NCBI GenBank assembly: GCA_002840535.1
Contig: PHBH01000028.1
Span: forward strand, 83,933-147,932
Direction: 5' to 3'
Origin: Deltaproteobacteria bacterium HGW-Deltaproteobacteria-15
GTDB lineage: Bacteria; Desulfobacterota; DSM-4660; Desulfatiglandales; HGW-15
DNA: 64,000 nucleotides
Position numbers and translations under genes: made by a program. Below the pieces are notes generated by a model. It did not search any database and was not told where the DNA came from. It saw nothing but the letters and a program-made list of their open reading frames with translations. Positions 35,244-44,266 of this stretch are shown one piece after another (the stretch's first letter is position 1; each line of letters starts with the position of its first letter).

Positions 35244-35575
35244 CACATACCCATCTTTTCAGCGATGTTTCTCATCTGAACACCATGCACGAGGGAGGCG
35301 CCCCCCCGGATGGCGGTAGCCACATGAATCGCCTCGGTCATTTCTGCCGGATTCGACCCCTTTTCCAGACAGGTCTTCGTGTAAGCGTCAATGCAGTAAG
35401 GGCATTGGACGGCATGCGCTACGGCAAGCGCTATCAAGGCCTTTTCCCTTTCGGTGAGATTTCCTTCCGCAAAAACCGACGCGTAGTAGTCAAAGAACTT
35501 GGCCGCCAACTCAGGGGCCTCTTTCCCGATCTCCTCGAATTTCATAAGATCCTGCGGCTTGTAATAAGTGTCCAT
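35243..35575 (-). CDS. Carboxymuconolactone decarboxylase family, arsS partner
   Basis: 110 residues. AhpD-type CxxC: VQCPYCIDAYTKTC, with the usual His ahead in VAHAVQCPYC and HVATAIRGGASLVHG. This size and pattern match the family labelled arsenosugar-biosynthesis peroxidase-like, which nearly always lies beside the radical SAM protein. Its stop overlaps the arsS start, so they are coupled. First gene of the three-gene cluster. Peroxidase activity is inferred, not shown. Confidence 0.85.
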   Translation of the reverse strand: MDTYYKPQDLMKFEEIGKEAPELAAKFFDYYASVFAEGNLTEREKALIALAVAHAVQCPYCIDAYTKTCLEKGSNPAEMTEAIHVATAIRGGASLVHGVQMRNIAEKMGM

Positions 35576-35701
35576 GAACTCTCCTTCCGTTTATCCGAAA
35601 TTTCATAGGCATCCGTCGAGGCGGTGTCAAGTAGCCTGCTAACGGAGCTAAAGATTCTTGCCGGGAGTGTCCTCCTTCACTTCGATTTTGGATCAGCCGT
35701 C

Positions 35702-36517
35702 TCAGTGTCGGTTGATCGGAACACGGCCGGGATCTCCGACAAAAGGCAAAATCAAAAGCCATGGCAGGGACAGCTTGCCGGGGTCCCGGAACTGGGAAAG
35801 CCCGATCGTCATCCCATGGTGTCCTCGTTCAGGCTGGGCCTTATAAGTGCCGAACAGCCTGTCCCACCACGGCAGATTGAAGCCGTAGTTGCTGTTCGTC
35901 TCCCGAATGATGACGGAGTGGTGAACCCGGTGCATGTCGGGCGTCACAACCATGATTCGAAGAACTCTGTCCATGCCTTCCGGGATGCGGATGTTGCTGT
36001 GATTGAACAAAGTGGTGGAATTGAGTGCCACCTCGAAAATGAGCACAGCCAGAACAGGCGGTCCGATTGCAGCCACGGCCGCGATCTTGATGCCAAGAGA
36101 GAGAAGGATTTCGATCGGATGAAACCGCATCCCCGTTGTCACATCAATATCGAGGTCCGAGTGGTGCATCATGTGCAGCCGCCAGAGAAGCGGCACCGCG
36201 TGGTGAAGCACATGCTGAAGATAGATTGTGAAATCCAGGATGATCACCGCAACGGCCACTTCGAGCCAATAAGGGAGGTCCACATTGTTGAGCAGCCCCC
36301 AACTGCGCTCCTGGGCGAAAAACGCCATTCCGACCGGGAAAATGGGGAAAACCAACCGGACCGAGACGGGATTCAGGGCGATGATTGCAAGATTTGCAAA
36401 CCAGCGGCCTGGTTTTGAAGCGGTGAGGGTTCGCCTCGGGCTCAGAATTTCCAGGCCCGCTACCAGGACAAAGGTGCCGAAGAAAAACACAAGGCGTATC
36501 ATCGCTTCATCGTTCAT
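35702..36517 (-). CDS. Sterol desaturase / fatty acid hydroxylase family
   Basis: 271 residues, about five membrane segments. His boxes for a di-iron centre are visible: HVLHH (about 100-104), HMMHH, HPIE, and HRVHH near 196-200, typical of the fatty-acid hydroxylase superfamily. It hydroxylates or desaturates a lipid at the membrane, using oxygen in known members, which is notable beside apparent anaerobic genes. It lies 40 bases after nuoN on the same strand and may be read from it. Confidence 0.85.
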   Translation of the reverse strand: MNDEAMIRLVFFFGTFVLVAGLEILSPRRTLTASKPGRWFANLAIIALNPVSVRLVFPIFPVGMAFFAQERSWGLLNNVDLPYWLEVAVAVIILDFTIYLQHVLHHAVPLLWRLHMMHHSDLDIDVTTGMRFHPIEILLSLGIKIAAVAAIGPPVLAVLIFEVALNSTTLFNHSNIRIPEGMDRVLRIMVVTPDMHRVHHSVIIRETNSNYGFNLPWWDRLFGTYKAQPERGHHGMTIGLSQFRDPGKLSLPWLLILPFVGDPGRVPINRH

Positions 36518-36557
36518 TATTCGAAGCCTTCATGATTCCCGGTCTGTTCGAATGCTT

Positions 36558-38063
36558 TTATGGAAGCACTCCGGCGGCCCTGGCTGCAATCTCGTAGAGG
36601 TACCCCGGAAAGAGACCGCCCAAAAAGACAAAAATCACCAATGCCACCGTGAGGGATCTTCCAAAAAGAGAAAGCGAAATTGCAGACACCTCCCCACCCG
36701 GTTCGAGGAGATATGCAGCGCGAATGATCTGAATATAATAGTAGAGGGAAACCGCAACGTTTGCCATGGCAATCAGGACGAGCACGAAGTGCCCCTTTTC
36801 CATGGCGGCTGTGAAGACCAGGAATTTCCCTGTGAAGCCGATAGTGGGGGGAATCCCGCCCAGGCTGAAGATCCCGACCATGAGCGCCATGGCAAGGAGT
36901 GGGGATCGGTGGTGAAGTCCTGCCAGTTCCGCCACCTCCAGGTTTCTTCCTCCGGTCGAGACCTTCAGCACTACCATAAAACAGATGAAGGTCATGGCCA
37001 TGTAAGCCACAGCGTAGAAGAGGGCAGCCGCATACCCCTTTTGGGTCATGCTCAGAATGCCTATCAGCACATATCCTGCATGGGCAATGGCCGAATAGGC
37101 GAGCAGCCGCTTCATGTCTCTTTGTACCAGAGCAGCCAGGTTGCCCAGGCTCATGGAAACAACAGCCAGCACCAGCAGCACTTCGGCCAGGTGACCGCTC
37201 CCTCCGCTTGCCGCTATGATTCGCGTGACAACGGCTATGGCCATGACCTTCGTGGTGGTGGCGATGAAGGCGGTCGTCTGGTTGGAAGCAGCCTGGTAGA
37301 CTGTCGGCCCCCACACGTGGAAGGGAAAAAAGGCAAGCTTGAAGAAGAACCCGGAAAGCGTGAACAGGAGCCCCACGAAACCCATGGGCGTCCCTATCGC
37401 CTCGGGCAGGGAATGGACAAGCCCGGCAAGATAGGTGGTGCGGGTGGCGCCGAAGAGAAGGGCAAGCCCGAAAAGCATGATCGTAGAAACCGTCGCCCCG
37501 ATCAGGAAATACTTGATGCCCGCTTCGCCCTGAAAACCCTCCCCCCCTGCGGCCTCGGATTCTTTGCCGAACTCTGATCTCTGACCTCTGACCTCTGATC
37601 CCTCGCCGTCCTCTGTCCTCTGTCCTCTGTCCTCTGCTCTTCTCATTGGCACCAGCACATAGAGAGAGTAACTCGTCAGCTCCAGGGAGACATAGAGCGT
37701 AAGGAGCTCCACACTGCTTACAATGAACATCATGCCCAGGCTGCATGTGACAAGGAGAAAATAGAACTCCGGGTGTTGCCCCCTCGGCAGGTCCATCTCC
37801 ACGCAAAGCCATACCACCAGAAAGAGCCCAGTGGCAATCAGCACCTTGAACGCCTGGGAGAAGAGATCCACCCGATATGCGTCGAAAAAAAGAGAGCCCT
37901 GCATGCCCGCTGAGAGGATGGCCACCCCGATTCCCGCCGCCGACATCACCAGGGCAACTGCATAATCCCTGCCCGAGCTGACGCGTTTCCGCAGGGCCAG
38001 AGCGAAGAACACACCGGCCATGATTGTAAAGTAGAGTTCAGGGGCAACCGTCGCCCACTTCAT
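36558..38063 (-). CDS. nuoN: NADH-quinone oxidoreductase subunit N
   Basis: 501 residues, about 14 membrane segments, antiporter-like. Matches include YVSLELTSYSLYVLVPM and GIKYFLIGATVSTIMLFG, GLLFTLSGFFFKLAFFPFH (key Lys), RDMKRLLAYSAIAHAGYVLIG, GGIPPTIGFTGKFLVF. Residues 141-180 (RRAEDRGQRTEDGEGSEVRG and on) are an extra segment absent from ordinary NuoN, encoded by an intergenic-type repeat. It overlaps nuoM by four bases. Last subunit gene of the operon. Confidence 0.93.
   Translation of the reverse strand: MKWATVAPELYFTIMAGVFFALALRKRVSSGRDYAVALVMSAAGIGVAILSAGMQGSLFFDAYRVDLFSQAFKVLIATGLFLVVWLCVEMDLPRGQHPEFYFLLVTCSLGMMFIVSSVELLTLYVSLELTSYSLYVLVPMRRAEDRGQRTEDGEGSEVRGQRSEFGKESEAAGGEGFQGEAGIKYFLIGATVSTIMLFGLALLFGATRTTYLAGLVHSLPEAIGTPMGFVGLLFTLSGFFFKLAFFPFHVWGPTVYQAASNQTTAFIATTTKVMAIAVVTRIIAASGGSGHLAEVLLVLAVVSMSLGNLAALVQRDMKRLLAYSAIAHAGYVLIGILSMTQKGYAAALFYAVAYMAMTFICFMVVLKVSTGGRNLEVAELAGLHHRSPLLAMALMVGIFSLGGIPPTIGFTGKFLVFTAAMEKGHFVLVLIAMANVAVSLYYYIQIIRAAYLLEPGGEVSAISLSLFGRSLTVALVIFVFLGGLFPGYLYEIAARAAGVLP
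37524..37643 (-). repeat. Intergenic-type tandem repeat inserted in the nuoN frame
   Basis: On the plus strand CTCTGACCTCTGACCTCTGA and CCTCTGTCCTCTGTCC runs, matching the CTTCTGTCTTCTGACTTCTG family at 48880-49085. It codes for the RGQRTEDGEGSEVRGQRSEF segment between two membrane helices and keeps the frame. Confidence 0.75.
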
Positions 38064-39541
38064 GGGGTTAACCTCGCCATGAACGGAATGACCGAAACCT
38101 GGATCAGGTCTAACATGATCCAGGGCATCACTCCGAAGAATACCAGCACGGTAACCAGGATCATCCTGGGAATTCCCAGTCCGAAAGACATATCCGGCAG
38201 ATGAGCATTCCGCTCGTTCGTTTTTCCATAGAAAGCCTTCTGCACCACCCGCAGCATGAAAAGCGCATTCAGCACCAGCGCGCTTATGGCGAGAACCCCG
38301 CGCACCGGGTAAACCTTCAAGGCGGAAAGGAAGACGACCACTTCAGCCCAGAAGCTGGCGAACAAGGGAACGCCCATGGCCGCCAAGGCAGCCGCAATGA
38401 AATAGCCCGATGCAACAGGCATTATCCTGCTCATGCCGCCGAGCTCGGAGATCATCTTGGTATGGGTCCTGTCGTAGATGTACCCCAGGGATGAAAAGAG
38501 AAGAGCCGTCATGATGCCGTGGGCGAACATCTGAAAGACCGCGCCGTTCAGCCCTTCGGCCGTGAGGGTGGACAGCCCGAGCCCCACGACACCCATGTGG
38601 GATACGCTGGAATAGGCGACCACGTACTTGAGATCGGTCGCAGTCAGCCCGACCAGCACGCCGTAGACGATGCCGACTGCAGCCAGGAGGGCCATGACCT
38701 CGGCCCAGTACTGCCATCCAATGGGGCAGAGGAATATCCCTACCCGAAGGATCCCGAATGCGCCGACCTTCATGAGCACGCCTGCGTGAATCATGCTGAC
38801 TGATGTGGGCGCAGCCACATGGCCCACCGGGGACCATGAGTGGAAAGGCCAGACGCCTGCAAGGATTCCGAACCCGATATAGAAGAGGAGAAAGGCGAAC
38901 TTCTGCTCCCCGGGGGTAAACATGCCGGGCTGCATGAGGGTGAGGATATCGAAGCTCCTCGAGTCGGCCCCTGCGTACAGGTAGAGCATTCCCGGCAAGA
39001 CCAGCGCGCTCCCGGCAAGCAGGTAAAGAAAAAGCTTCAGCGCCCCATACTCCTTGCGGGTGGTTCCCCAGATCGCGATGAGCTGGTACATGGGAAAAAG
39101 GGATACGTCATACCAGACGAAAAGGAAGAAGAGATCCATGCTCATGAAAAAGCCGAACACGCCGGCGACCAGAAGAAAGGAGAGCGCAAAGTACTCCTTT
39201 ACGCGCTCCCTGAGCTCCCACATGGTCAGGACCCCGGTAAAATGAACGAGACCCGCGAGCAGTATCAAAGGGAGATTGAAACCGTCCGCTGCATTGAAAT
39301 AGTGGATGCCGAGGGGTTTGAGCCAAAGGACCTTCTCAACAAATTGAAGCCCGCCGCGACTCTTGTCGTAGGCGCAGAACACATAGAGGGATAAAGCGAG
39401 TGCGATACCGGAGAAAACAAGACTCACCCATTTCACCAGATCCGGCCGACCGCGAGGCACAAGAAGAATCACCGCGAGTCCTGCAACGCAGCTCAGAAGA
39501 ATGGCGGAAAGATATGGAAACCCGGCGAACTCCGGATTCAT
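38060..39541 (-). CDS. nuoM: NADH-quinone oxidoreductase subunit M
   Basis: 493 residues, about 14 membrane segments, antiporter-like. Visible are LFFLFVWYDVSLFPMYQLI (the Glu/Asp-region of TM5), FGILAGVWPFHSWSPVGHVAAPTSVSM, TDLKYVVAYSSVSHMG and MFAHGIMTALLF. Start at the conserved PYLSAILLS. It is followed by nuoN with a four-base overlap and preceded by nuoL 8 bases away. Proton-pumping arm of complex I. Confidence 0.95.
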   Translation of the reverse strand: MNPEFAGFPYLSAILLSCVAGLAVILLVPRGRPDLVKWVSLVFSGIALALSLYVFCAYDKSRGGLQFVEKVLWLKPLGIHYFNAADGFNLPLILLAGLVHFTGVLTMWELRERVKEYFALSFLLVAGVFGFFMSMDLFFLFVWYDVSLFPMYQLIAIWGTTRKEYGALKLFLYLLAGSALVLPGMLYLYAGADSRSFDILTLMQPGMFTPGEQKFAFLLFYIGFGILAGVWPFHSWSPVGHVAAPTSVSMIHAGVLMKVGAFGILRVGIFLCPIGWQYWAEVMALLAAVGIVYGVLVGLTATDLKYVVAYSSVSHMGVVGLGLSTLTAEGLNGAVFQMFAHGIMTALLFSSLGYIYDRTHTKMISELGGMSRIMPVASGYFIAAALAAMGVPLFASFWAEVVVFLSALKVYPVRGVLAISALVLNALFMLRVVQKAFYGKTNERNAHLPDMSFGLGIPRMILVTVLVFFGVMPWIMLDLIQVSVIPFMARLTP

Positions 39542-39549
39542 GGATACCC

Positions 39550-41430
39550 CTATTCGAAAAAGAAGTAGACCGTCACAAGCAAAAGGGCCGCAAACATGAG
39601 AACGACGTTGTGCCTGAGAATGCCGGATTGCAGAAAGGTCATCACCCGGCCGCTCTCCAGGGTAAATCTGGAAATGCGGTCGATGTTCTCATCGATGACA
39701 CGAGCCTCGTTACGAGAAGAGAGTTTTGCCAGAAATCGGTCGATCATTGTCTTTACAAGCCATTCGTAAACATGGTCCAGGTACCATCTCTTCTCGAACA
39801 GATCTTTGAGCACAGGGACCCGTTCCACAAAACCCACCCGGGCCGCACCTTTGCGGCCGAACTCCCACCATGCCAGGAGAACACCAGGAATGGATGCTCC
39901 CATGGTGACGTAGAACAGCCATTCCTGGTGGTCCTTTGAAAGATCGGTTCCAGGCAGTACCGAAAGGAACGTGTGCAGGGGGAGCTGAAAAAAACCGAGT
40001 ATCACGGTCAGACCCGCCAGAGCAACGAGCGGCCCTGTGAGGGCCCAGTAATGCTTTTCCTCGTGTTTCCCGGATTCGGAGATCCGAGGGGGGAAAAGAA
40101 GGATGAATATCACTCGAAAGGTGTAGTAGGAGGTCAGGAAGATCCCGAGAAGACCCGCCCACAGCCAAATGGGATTGGAGAGACCTGCAAGGGAGGCCAT
40201 GACCGCTTCCTTGCTGAAAAAGCCCGACAGGGGCGGCAGCCCTGCCAGGGCTGCTCCTGCTATTATCAGACAGGCTGCCGGAATCTTCAGCCTTCGCCCG
40301 CCGAGGCCGGCCATCTTGTACACATCGTTTGTCCCGAACCGGTGGATCCAGACGCCGGAACAGAGAAAAAGCAGAGCTTTGAAACCGGCGTGGGTAGTCA
40401 GATGAAAAGCTCCGGCAAAAAGACTTCCTGCGCTGATGGCCATGATCATGAGACCCAGCTGGCTGATGGTCGAGTAGGCCCACACCTGCTTGATGTCCCT
40501 GTTGACCATGGCCATGGTCGAGGCGATCAGCATGGATATCGTGCCGATGGCAAGGAATATGGTCATGGCAGTGGGTGAGAGAGTGAAAAATGGAAACAAC
40601 CTGGCAAAGAGAAAAACACCCGCAGCCACCATGGTCGCGGAATGAAGCAATGCACTCACCGGCGTGGGCCCTTCCATGGCGTCGGGCAGCCATGTGAAAA
40701 GAGGAAACTGGGCGCTCTTCCCCACAACGGCGGCAAAGATCAAAAGCGCAACCAGGGTGATAAATCCTGAAGACGCCCCTGCCGGACGTTCGTTCCCGAT
40801 GAGATCCAGAATGTCCGCATTGCCCAGATGAGCCAGGATCAGAAGGATGCCTATCAGAAACCCGACATCCCCGAGTCTCGTCATGAGAAATGCCTTCTTT
40901 CCCGCCTGGGTGGCACTGAACCTTTCATACCAGAATCCGATCAGGAGATAGGACGACAATCCTACCAGCTCCCAGAACGCGTAAAGTTGAAGCATGGAGG
41001 AAGAGATGCACAGGCTCAGCATGGCGCCCGCGAACAGGGATTGAAAACCGTAATAGCGGGAGAACCCGGGGTCCCCGGCCATATAGCCCAGGGAGTAGAC
41101 CTGCACCAGAAAGCTGATCACTGCAACCAGTCCGAACATGAGAAGGCTCAACGGGTCGAGGAGGAAACCAAAAGAGATATGGACATCCCCTGAAAGGAGC
41201 CATTTGCCCGCGTACTGAACAGGCTGTTCAAGATGCCGGTTCTGGATAAGCAGAACCAGCGCGAGGATCATGGAAACGGTAATGGCGGCAATGGAGAGTC
41301 CCCCTGAAAGGCGCGGCCGGCTTCGGGTGAAGATCATGATCAGGAGAAATGAGAAAAACGGCATCGAGACCGAGACCGCTGCAGCAGAAAATCTGAAGTC
41401 CTGAATCCAGGGAGAGAACATGGTCACCAC
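39550..41430 (-). CDS. nuoL: NADH-quinone oxidoreductase subunit L
   Basis: 626 residues, typical NuoL size, with the antiporter fold and a long lateral helix at the C-terminus. Blocks: FAFWELVGLSSYLLIGFWYER, KSAQFPLFTWLPDAMEGPTP, VNRDIKQVWAYSTISQLGLM, THAGFKALLFLCSGVWIH. The end (LESGRVMTFLQSGILRHNVV) is the amphipathic helix tail. Overlaps nuoK by seven bases. Confidence 0.95.
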   Translation of the reverse strand: MVTMFSPWIQDFRFSAAAVSVSMPFFSFLLIMIFTRSRPRLSGGLSIAAITVSMILALVLLIQNRHLEQPVQYAGKWLLSGDVHISFGFLLDPLSLLMFGLVAVISFLVQVYSLGYMAGDPGFSRYYGFQSLFAGAMLSLCISSSMLQLYAFWELVGLSSYLLIGFWYERFSATQAGKKAFLMTRLGDVGFLIGILLILAHLGNADILDLIGNERPAGASSGFITLVALLIFAAVVGKSAQFPLFTWLPDAMEGPTPVSALLHSATMVAAGVFLFARLFPFFTLSPTAMTIFLAIGTISMLIASTMAMVNRDIKQVWAYSTISQLGLMIMAISAGSLFAGAFHLTTHAGFKALLFLCSGVWIHRFGTNDVYKMAGLGGRRLKIPAACLIIAGAALAGLPPLSGFFSKEAVMASLAGLSNPIWLWAGLLGIFLTSYYTFRVIFILLFPPRISESGKHEEKHYWALTGPLVALAGLTVILGFFQLPLHTFLSVLPGTDLSKDHQEWLFYVTMGASIPGVLLAWWEFGRKGAARVGFVERVPVLKDLFEKRWYLDHVYEWLVKTMIDRFLAKLSSRNEARVIDENIDRISRFTLESGRVMTFLQSGILRHNVVLMFAALLLVTVYFFFE

Positions 41431-41732
41431 TTCAACTTTTGAAATGCGTCAGGGTCTATGGAACCGCTTCGTTTATACCCGTTAACGATCAGTGCCAGCC
41501 CCACGGAAACCTCCGCGGCAGCCACTGCTATGATAAAGAGAACGAACACCTGCCCTTCCATCAGCCGCCACCGAAGCGCAGCCGCGAGAAAGGCCAGGGC
41601 TGAACCATTCATCATGACCTCGATGCCGATGAGGGTCATGATCAGGTTGCGACGACTCACGACACAGGCCAGCCCGAGTGCAAAGATGATCCCCGCCAGG
41701 GCGAGGACATGTCCGTAAGGAACGAGAGTCAT
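41424..41732 (-). CDS. nuoK: NADH-quinone oxidoreductase subunit K
   Basis: 102 residues with three membrane segments. Conserved motif NLIMTLIGIEVMMNGSALAF (two membrane Glu region) and VLFIIAVAAAEVSVGLALIV are visible. Between nuoJ and nuoL; overlaps nuoL. The start gap from nuoJ (130 bases) is filled by a repeat. Confidence 0.95.
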   Translation of the reverse strand: MTLVPYGHVLALAGIIFALGLACVVSRRNLIMTLIGIEVMMNGSALAFLAAALRWRLMEGQVFVLFIIAVAAAEVSVGLALIVNGYKRSGSIDPDAFQKLKW

Positions 41733-41766
41733 AGCTGCTCCTGTATGGGCAAAAAACCGCTCCTTC

Positions 41767-41861
41767 GAAAATCCCCCCTTCCCCCCTTTACAAAGGGGGG
41801 AACATGAGATGTGGGAATAAATCCCTCCCCCTCTCGTAAAGAGGGATAGAGGGGGATTTGA
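41767..41861. repeat. Palindromic CCCCC/GGGGG repeat between nuoK and nuoJ
   Basis: AAATCCCCCCTTCCCCCC...AAAGGGGGG, then CCCTCCCCCTCTC and AGAGGGATAGAGGGGGATTT. Two nested hairpins. It ends one base before the nuoJ stop. Confidence 0.6.
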
Positions 41862-42383
41862 TTAGGCGACTTCATCGTCATCACCTTTCGGACTCCGATC
41901 TCTTCTCAACTGAATAGCCGCAACCAGGGCGATGAGAAGAAGGAACGATATGATTTCCACCGCCAGCCAGTATCTCTCGAAAACAAACCGCCCGAACTCA
42001 GCGGGAGAAGCAACGGCCATTTGGAGTCCAATGGATCCTTGCGGATCCTGGATTATCAAAAGCCCGGTCACTGTGAGAAACAGCAGGACCGGAATTACTG
42101 CTGGTCCCCACTTGAGCACCGTGGCGGTTTTCCCTTTCCACGGGGCTTGACCGAGCATCATGATCACGAATAGGAACAGGACCATGATGGCCCCGGCGTA
42201 GACGATCACCTCCACACCCGCAAGAAACGGCGCGCCGAGAAGATAGAAGAGCATGGCGGTTCCCAGGAAGGAAACGACCAGAAAGATCACCGCGTGTATA
42301 GGATCGCGCCTGGTAATGGCAAGCCCGGTGGCTGCCACGATGAGTGCCGCAAGCACATAGAAGATCGCGCCATAGACTGTCAC
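41862..42383 (-). CDS. nuoJ: NADH-quinone oxidoreductase subunit J
   Basis: 173 residues from GTG at 42383 (GGAGTGATGTC before it; the frame extended to 42458 begins with repeat-derived codons). Five membrane segments; conserved FYLLGAPFLAGVEVIVYAGA (pi-bulge helix) and AIMVLFLFVIMMLGQ. Lies between nuoI and nuoK. Functions in the membrane arm near the quinone channel. Confidence 0.93.
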   Translation of the reverse strand: MTVYGAIFYVLAALIVAATGLAITRRDPIHAVIFLVVSFLGTAMLFYLLGAPFLAGVEVIVYAGAIMVLFLFVIMMLGQAPWKGKTATVLKWGPAVIPVLLFLTVTGLLIIQDPQGSIGLQMAVASPAEFGRFVFERYWLAVEIISFLLLIALVAAIQLRRDRSPKGDDDEVA

Positions 42384-42414
42384 GACATCACTCCATCCGA
42401 AGTGAGATACCCGC

Positions 42415-42560
42415 GGAATAATGGAATGATGGAATGATGGAATAATGGGGAACAACAATACATGGGACCATGCTCCTGCCGTATCACTCCAATCATTCCA
42501 TTTTCCCGGGATCCATTTGACCCATCATTCCAATATTCCAACATTCCAACATTCCATTTT
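42415..42560. repeat. GGAATGATGGAATGATGG / ATTCCAACATTCC repeats between nuoI and nuoJ
   Basis: Direct repeats of ATGGAATGATGGAAT on one side (42418-42451) and ATTCCAATATTCCAACATTCC-type units on the other (42529-42556), arranged inverted to each other. Confidence 0.6.
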
Positions 42561-42563
42561 TCT

Positions 42564-43118
42564 TTACGGCATATTGCTCCTGATATTCACCGGCCTTTCT
42601 TCCTGCACATGGGTTCCTTTGTCTCCCAGGGTTGTAACGCCTGCATAGCGATAGTAATTGTACTCCCCGTCCTTGCCCCCGTGGTTCACCAGCAAGTCTT
42701 CCTTCTCTGCAACCATGCTGAGCAGGTCGTATTCGCACATCTCATAATCGGGGGTAAGTTGGATGGCAAGGGTCGGACAGGCCTCTTCGCACAGCCCGCA
42801 GAAGATGCAGCGGGCAAAATTTATACGAAACCACCTGGCCATGCGCCGGTTGTTCCGATCCTCCCCCTCCATGGAAATGCAGGTTACAGGGCAAACCGCA
42901 GAGCACAGGTAACACGCCACACATCTTTCCCCGCCGTCCGGATCCAGGGTGAGAATGATTCTTGCGCGGGAACGGATCGGCAGAGGACGTTTGTACTCCG
43001 GATACTGCTCGGTGATGGGTTTGCGGAAAAGATGAATGAGCACGGTCCACAGTCCGGCGACCGCGCCCCAGACGACCTCACCAAGTGCCTTGATCGGATT
43101 ACGTGTTCTTCGTCCCAT
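42564..43118 (-). CDS. nuoI: NADH-quinone oxidoreductase subunit I
   Basis: 184 residues. Two 4Fe-4S motifs: CVACYLCSAVCPVTC and CIFCGLCEEACP, as in NuoI (N6a and N6b). The N-terminal part (WTVLIHLFRKPITEQYPEYK) is the usual amphipathic helix and connector. Peripheral arm, next to NuoG. It is separated from nuoH by a 160-base gap with a hairpin. Confidence 0.95.
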   Translation of the reverse strand: MGRRTRNPIKALGEVVWGAVAGLWTVLIHLFRKPITEQYPEYKRPLPIRSRARIILTLDPDGGERCVACYLCSAVCPVTCISMEGEDRNNRRMARWFRINFARCIFCGLCEEACPTLAIQLTPDYEMCEYDLLSMVAEKEDLLVNHGGKDGEYNYYRYAGVTTLGDKGTHVQEERPVNIRSNMP

Positions 43119-43183
43119 GCGCTTTTTCAGGATCTTTCATTCCAGACTGACTTCCAAAGCCGTTGCTCATTAACTCCCCCCGA

Positions 43184-43206
43184 CCCCCTCTTAATCTAAG
43201 AGGGGG
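43184..43206. repeat. Short hairpin between nuoI and nuoH
   Basis: CCCCCTCTTA-ATC-TAAGAGGGGG. Ten-base arms, three-base loop. Not followed by a T-run. Confidence 0.5.
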
Positions 43207-43276
43207 GAGTCTCCCTCTCCCTTGATAGTGAATTCCTTGAATTTCGCTCTGCTTACTGCTCACTGCTTACTGCCCG

Positions 43277-44266
43277 CTAGTTCAGGAGCAGCATCACTCC
43301 CCCTGTAACCACGATATTTACCAAAGCCACCGGCACCAGCACCTTCCAACCCAGATTCATGAACTGATCGTATCGAAGACGGGGAAAGGTCGCGCGAATC
43401 CAGATCATGGCAAAGGCGACTCCAAGGACTTTGATGACGAACCAGACGATCGGCGGCGCCATGGGACCTCGCCACCCCCCCAGGAAAAAGACCGCTACCA
43501 GCGAACCCAGGATCACCATGGTCATGTATTCCCCGAGAAAGAAGAGCCCGAACCGCATGCCGCTATACTCCGTGTGATACCCCGCCACCAGTTCGTTTTC
43601 CCCTTCCGGAAGATCAAAAGGAATGCGCTTGATCTCGGCAATCGCGCTCGCGAAAAAAATCACAAAGGCGACAGGTTGAACCAGTATGAAGGGATACCGG
43701 TCCTGGGCTTGTACAATGTCCACCAGACTGAATGATCCTGTCATCATAACGACCGGGACCAGGGAGAGCCCGAGGGAGAGCTCGTAGCTGATCATCTGGG
43801 CCACCCCGCGGATCCCTCCGAGGAGGCTGTATTTGGAATTGGATGCCCATCCGCCAAAGGCCACGGCGTATACCCCCAGAGTCGACAGTCCCAGGGCGTA
43901 GAGCAGACCGACGTGAAGGTCTGCGATGACCAGGGGAATCGACCTGCCCGCCAGTGTGATTTCCCTGCCGAAAGGGACCACGGCAAAAATGAGGAGCGCT
44001 GTAGCAGCCGCTATCGAAGGCGCAAGATAAAAGACGACCCGGTCGGTGCCGGCAGCCGCCACATCCTCTTTTGTGAGCAGCTTGACGGCATCGGCAATGG
44101 GTTGAAGCAGGCCGAAAGGTCCTGCCCGGTTCGGCCCCAGCCGTATCTGGAGCCTGGCAAGGACCTTTCTCTCTATGTAGACCATGTAGCTCACCCCGAG
44201 GAGCAGAACACCGAGGATTGCCCCGAGCTTAAGGAGGAGAAAAATGAGTCCGAAGAAGAACATCAT
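43277..44266 (-). CDS. nuoH: NADH-quinone oxidoreductase subunit H
   Basis: 329 residues from ATG at 44266; the ORF frame extending to 44440 runs inside nuoG. Eight membrane segments. Conserved ERKVLARLQIRLGPNRAGPFGLLQPIADAVKLLTKED and later PFDLPEGENELVAGYHTEYS near the quinone site. Start overlaps the nuoG stop (ATGA). Anchors the peripheral arm. Confidence 0.95.
   Translation of the reverse strand: MMFFFGLIFLLLKLGAILGVLLLGVSYMVYIERKVLARLQIRLGPNRAGPFGLLQPIADAVKLLTKEDVAAAGTDRVVFYLAPSIAAATALLIFAVVPFGREITLAGRSIPLVIADLHVGLLYALGLSTLGVYAVAFGGWASNSKYSLLGGIRGVAQMISYELSLGLSLVPVVMMTGSFSLVDIVQAQDRYPFILVQPVAFVIFFASAIAEIKRIPFDLPEGENELVAGYHTEYSGMRFGLFFLGEYMTMVILGSLVAVFFLGGWRGPMAPPIVWFVIKVLGVAFAMIWIRATFPRLRYDQFMNLGWKVLVPVALVNIVVTGGVMLLLN

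Noticed and set aside
36285..37577. 430-codon frame on the plus strand over nuoN
   Set aside because: Shadow of nuoN; no family pattern, rich in charged residues.
36517..37812. 431-codon alternative minus frame over nuoN
   Set aside because: Overlaps nuoN in another frame and has no membrane pattern.
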